64,000 bases of DNA from Planctomycetales bacterium (GTDB lineage Bacteria; Planctomycetota; Phycisphaerae; SM23-33): positions 20,059-84,058 of the forward strand of contig JAUWNJ010000015.1 in assembly GCA_030612725.1 (NCBI GenBank), given 5' to 3'. Both the position numbers and the translations under genes were made by a program. Of this stretch, positions 62,929 to 64,000 are shown piece by piece (the first letter of the stretch is position 1; each line of letters starts with the position of its first letter). Under the pieces are notes generated by a model. That model was not told the origin of the DNA and searched no databases. It was given only the letters and a program-made list of their open reading frames with translations.

Positions 62929-63906
62929 ATGGAAATTCGGTATTTGAGCAGAGCGGACGTCGAAAGTCTGAACGTTTCGATGAAGGAAGTTTTGGAGGCT
63001 GTTGATAACGGGTTCCGCCTCAAGGGGCTTGGCAAAACGGAGATGCCGCCCAAGCCCGGCGTCCACCCCAGGGAAGATTGCTTTATCCACGCCATGCCGG
63101 CGTATGTCCGCGAGGTCGAATCCGCCGGCATGAAGTGGGTCAGCGGGTTCCCGTCAAATATCGCTAAAGGGTTGCCATATATCACAGGCCTGCTGATTCT
63201 CAACGATCCGGACACGGGCTTGCCCATTGCCGTGATGGACTGCGCGTGGATAACTGCGATGCGCACCGGCGCAAGCGCGGGAATATCCGCGAAACACCTC
63301 GCACGCCCCGACAGCAGCGTGGCCGGCATCCTTGGATGCGGCGTGCAGGCGAGAACCAGCCTGATGGCGCTGGTCGAGACCCTGCCGGAGTTAAAACAGG
63401 TCCGATGCAACGACCTCTACCCCGAATCGACGAAAAAATTCATCGCTGAGATGAGCGAGCAATTCAGTTCGCTCGAATTCATCGCCTGCGATAATCCCGC
63501 CGAGATGGCGACCGGTTCGGACGTTATTGTTTCTGCGACTTCTATCCTCAAGGACGCCAAGCCGCCGCTGGATGAAAGCATGTTCAACGAAGGCGCCCTG
63601 GCCGTTTCGCTCGACTACGATTCAGCCTGGACTTCCGGCGCGATGACCGCTGCCGATAAGTTCGTCAGCGACGATATAAATCAATTACTCAGCACCAAGG
63701 CCCAAGGCCACTTTTTCGGCGGGATTCCCGACGAAATTTCCGCTGACCTCGGCGAACTCGCCGCCGGACTCAAGCCCGGAAGAGAAAACGACTCCGAACG
63801 AATCTTCTCAATGAATATGGGAATCGCCGTCGATGACATGGTAACAGCCAAGGTGCTGTATCAACGGGCGGGCGAAATGAATATCGGCGTAATGCTGCCA
63901 TTGTAG
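62929..63906 (+). CDS. Ornithine cyclodeaminase / mu-crystallin family protein
   Basis: The 325-residue protein has the family NAD(P) region (AGILGCGVQARTSLMALVET) and substrate elements (AMPAYVREVESAGMKWVSGF, then GLPIAVMDCAWITAMRTGAS). The C-terminal GDL-type region reads SADLGELAAGLKPGRENDSE. Members are ornithine cyclodeaminase, alanine dehydrogenase or imine reductases; the exact substrate cannot be read. ATG 62929 has GAAAGGGA upstream, preferred over the longer frame. It stops just before the poly-G tract at the contig end. Confidence 0.88.
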   Translation: MEIRYLSRADVESLNVSMKEVLEAVDNGFRLKGLGKTEMPPKPGVHPREDCFIHAMPAYVREVESAGMKWVSGFPSNIAKGLPYITGLLILNDPDTGLPIAVMDCAWITAMRTGASAGISAKHLARPDSSVAGILGCGVQARTSLMALVETLPELKQVRCNDLYPESTKKFIAEMSEQFSSLEFIACDNPAEMATGSDVIVSATSILKDAKPPLDESMFNEGALAVSLDYDSAWTSGAMTAADKFVSDDINQLLSTKAQGHFFGGIPDEISADLGELAAGLKPGRENDSERIFSMNMGIAVDDMVTAKVLYQRAGEMNIGVMLPL

Positions 63907-63907
63907 T

Positions 63908-64000
<93 letters not shown>

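Overview
The window looks like one contig end from a Gram-negative, flagellated bacterium, most likely of the phylum Planctomycetota, class Phycisphaerae or a relative. This is inferred from gene content and style: moderately GC-rich coding DNA, fused CoA-transferase, F5/8-type plus clan-A glycosidase, secreted HEAT-like proteins, many lipoproteins, and a stand-alone pheT. No rRNA is present, so the placement is not proven. The last ~90 bases are a poly-G/poly-C artefact, which marks an assembly end.

Bases 1-15535 are a flagellar locus on the + strand: two MotB/OmpA-like stator genes, fliL, fliM, fliN, a lipoprotein gene introduced with a palindromic repeat, then fliO, fliP, fliQ, fliR, flhB, flhA, a small membrane protein, fliA (sigma-28), two small genes, two lipoproteins, flgM and fliC. 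The rotor switch, the export gate and the late-gene switch (FliA/FlgM) are encoded together. flgM and fliC share a near-identical sigma-28 promoter. A second flgM-like gene lies far away at 59459-59728.

Bases 15595-23223 hold a HEPN/MNT pair, pheT (lacking its OB domain), a cytoplasmic clan-A glycosidase, mnmA (with an in-frame palindromic insertion), a small membrane protein and a Phd/VapC toxin-antitoxin pair. Bases 23251-29985 (- strand) carry housekeeping genes: a 7TM-HD (PgpH-type) phosphohydrolase, phoH, cdsA, uppS and purA. Bases 30166-33655 are a three-gene acyl-CoA module (SDR, CoA transferase, thiolase). Then come a TabA-like protein, an ABC exporter pair, threonine ammonia-lyase and a methyltransferase. 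Bases 39314-44738 are a - strand cluster: a secreted duplicated-domain protein, a DUF985 cupin, an alpha/beta-hydrolase/alpha-toroid fusion lipoprotein and a membrane protein. Bases 44830-53725 contain a zinc-ribbon protein, a PIN-like orphan, comM, a TIM-barrel isomerase, a GIY-YIG protein, tRNA-Ala, yidD, rnpA, a secreted HEAT-like protein and a TPR lipoprotein. Bases 53839-63906 contain a probable 6S-like RNA, a zinc-ribbon protein, a UDP-sugar dehydrogenase, a large secreted HEAT-like protein, flgM2, mnmG, a small membrane protein and an ornithine-cyclodeaminase-family enzyme.

The most unusual property is the repeat landscape. Nearly every intergenic gap holds a hairpin built from iterated ~7-base words, with a different word in each family, or a larger palindrome ending in GGGTGCC/GGCACCC. 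Members of these families lie in frame inside mnmA, comM and mnmG, so the elements are translated.
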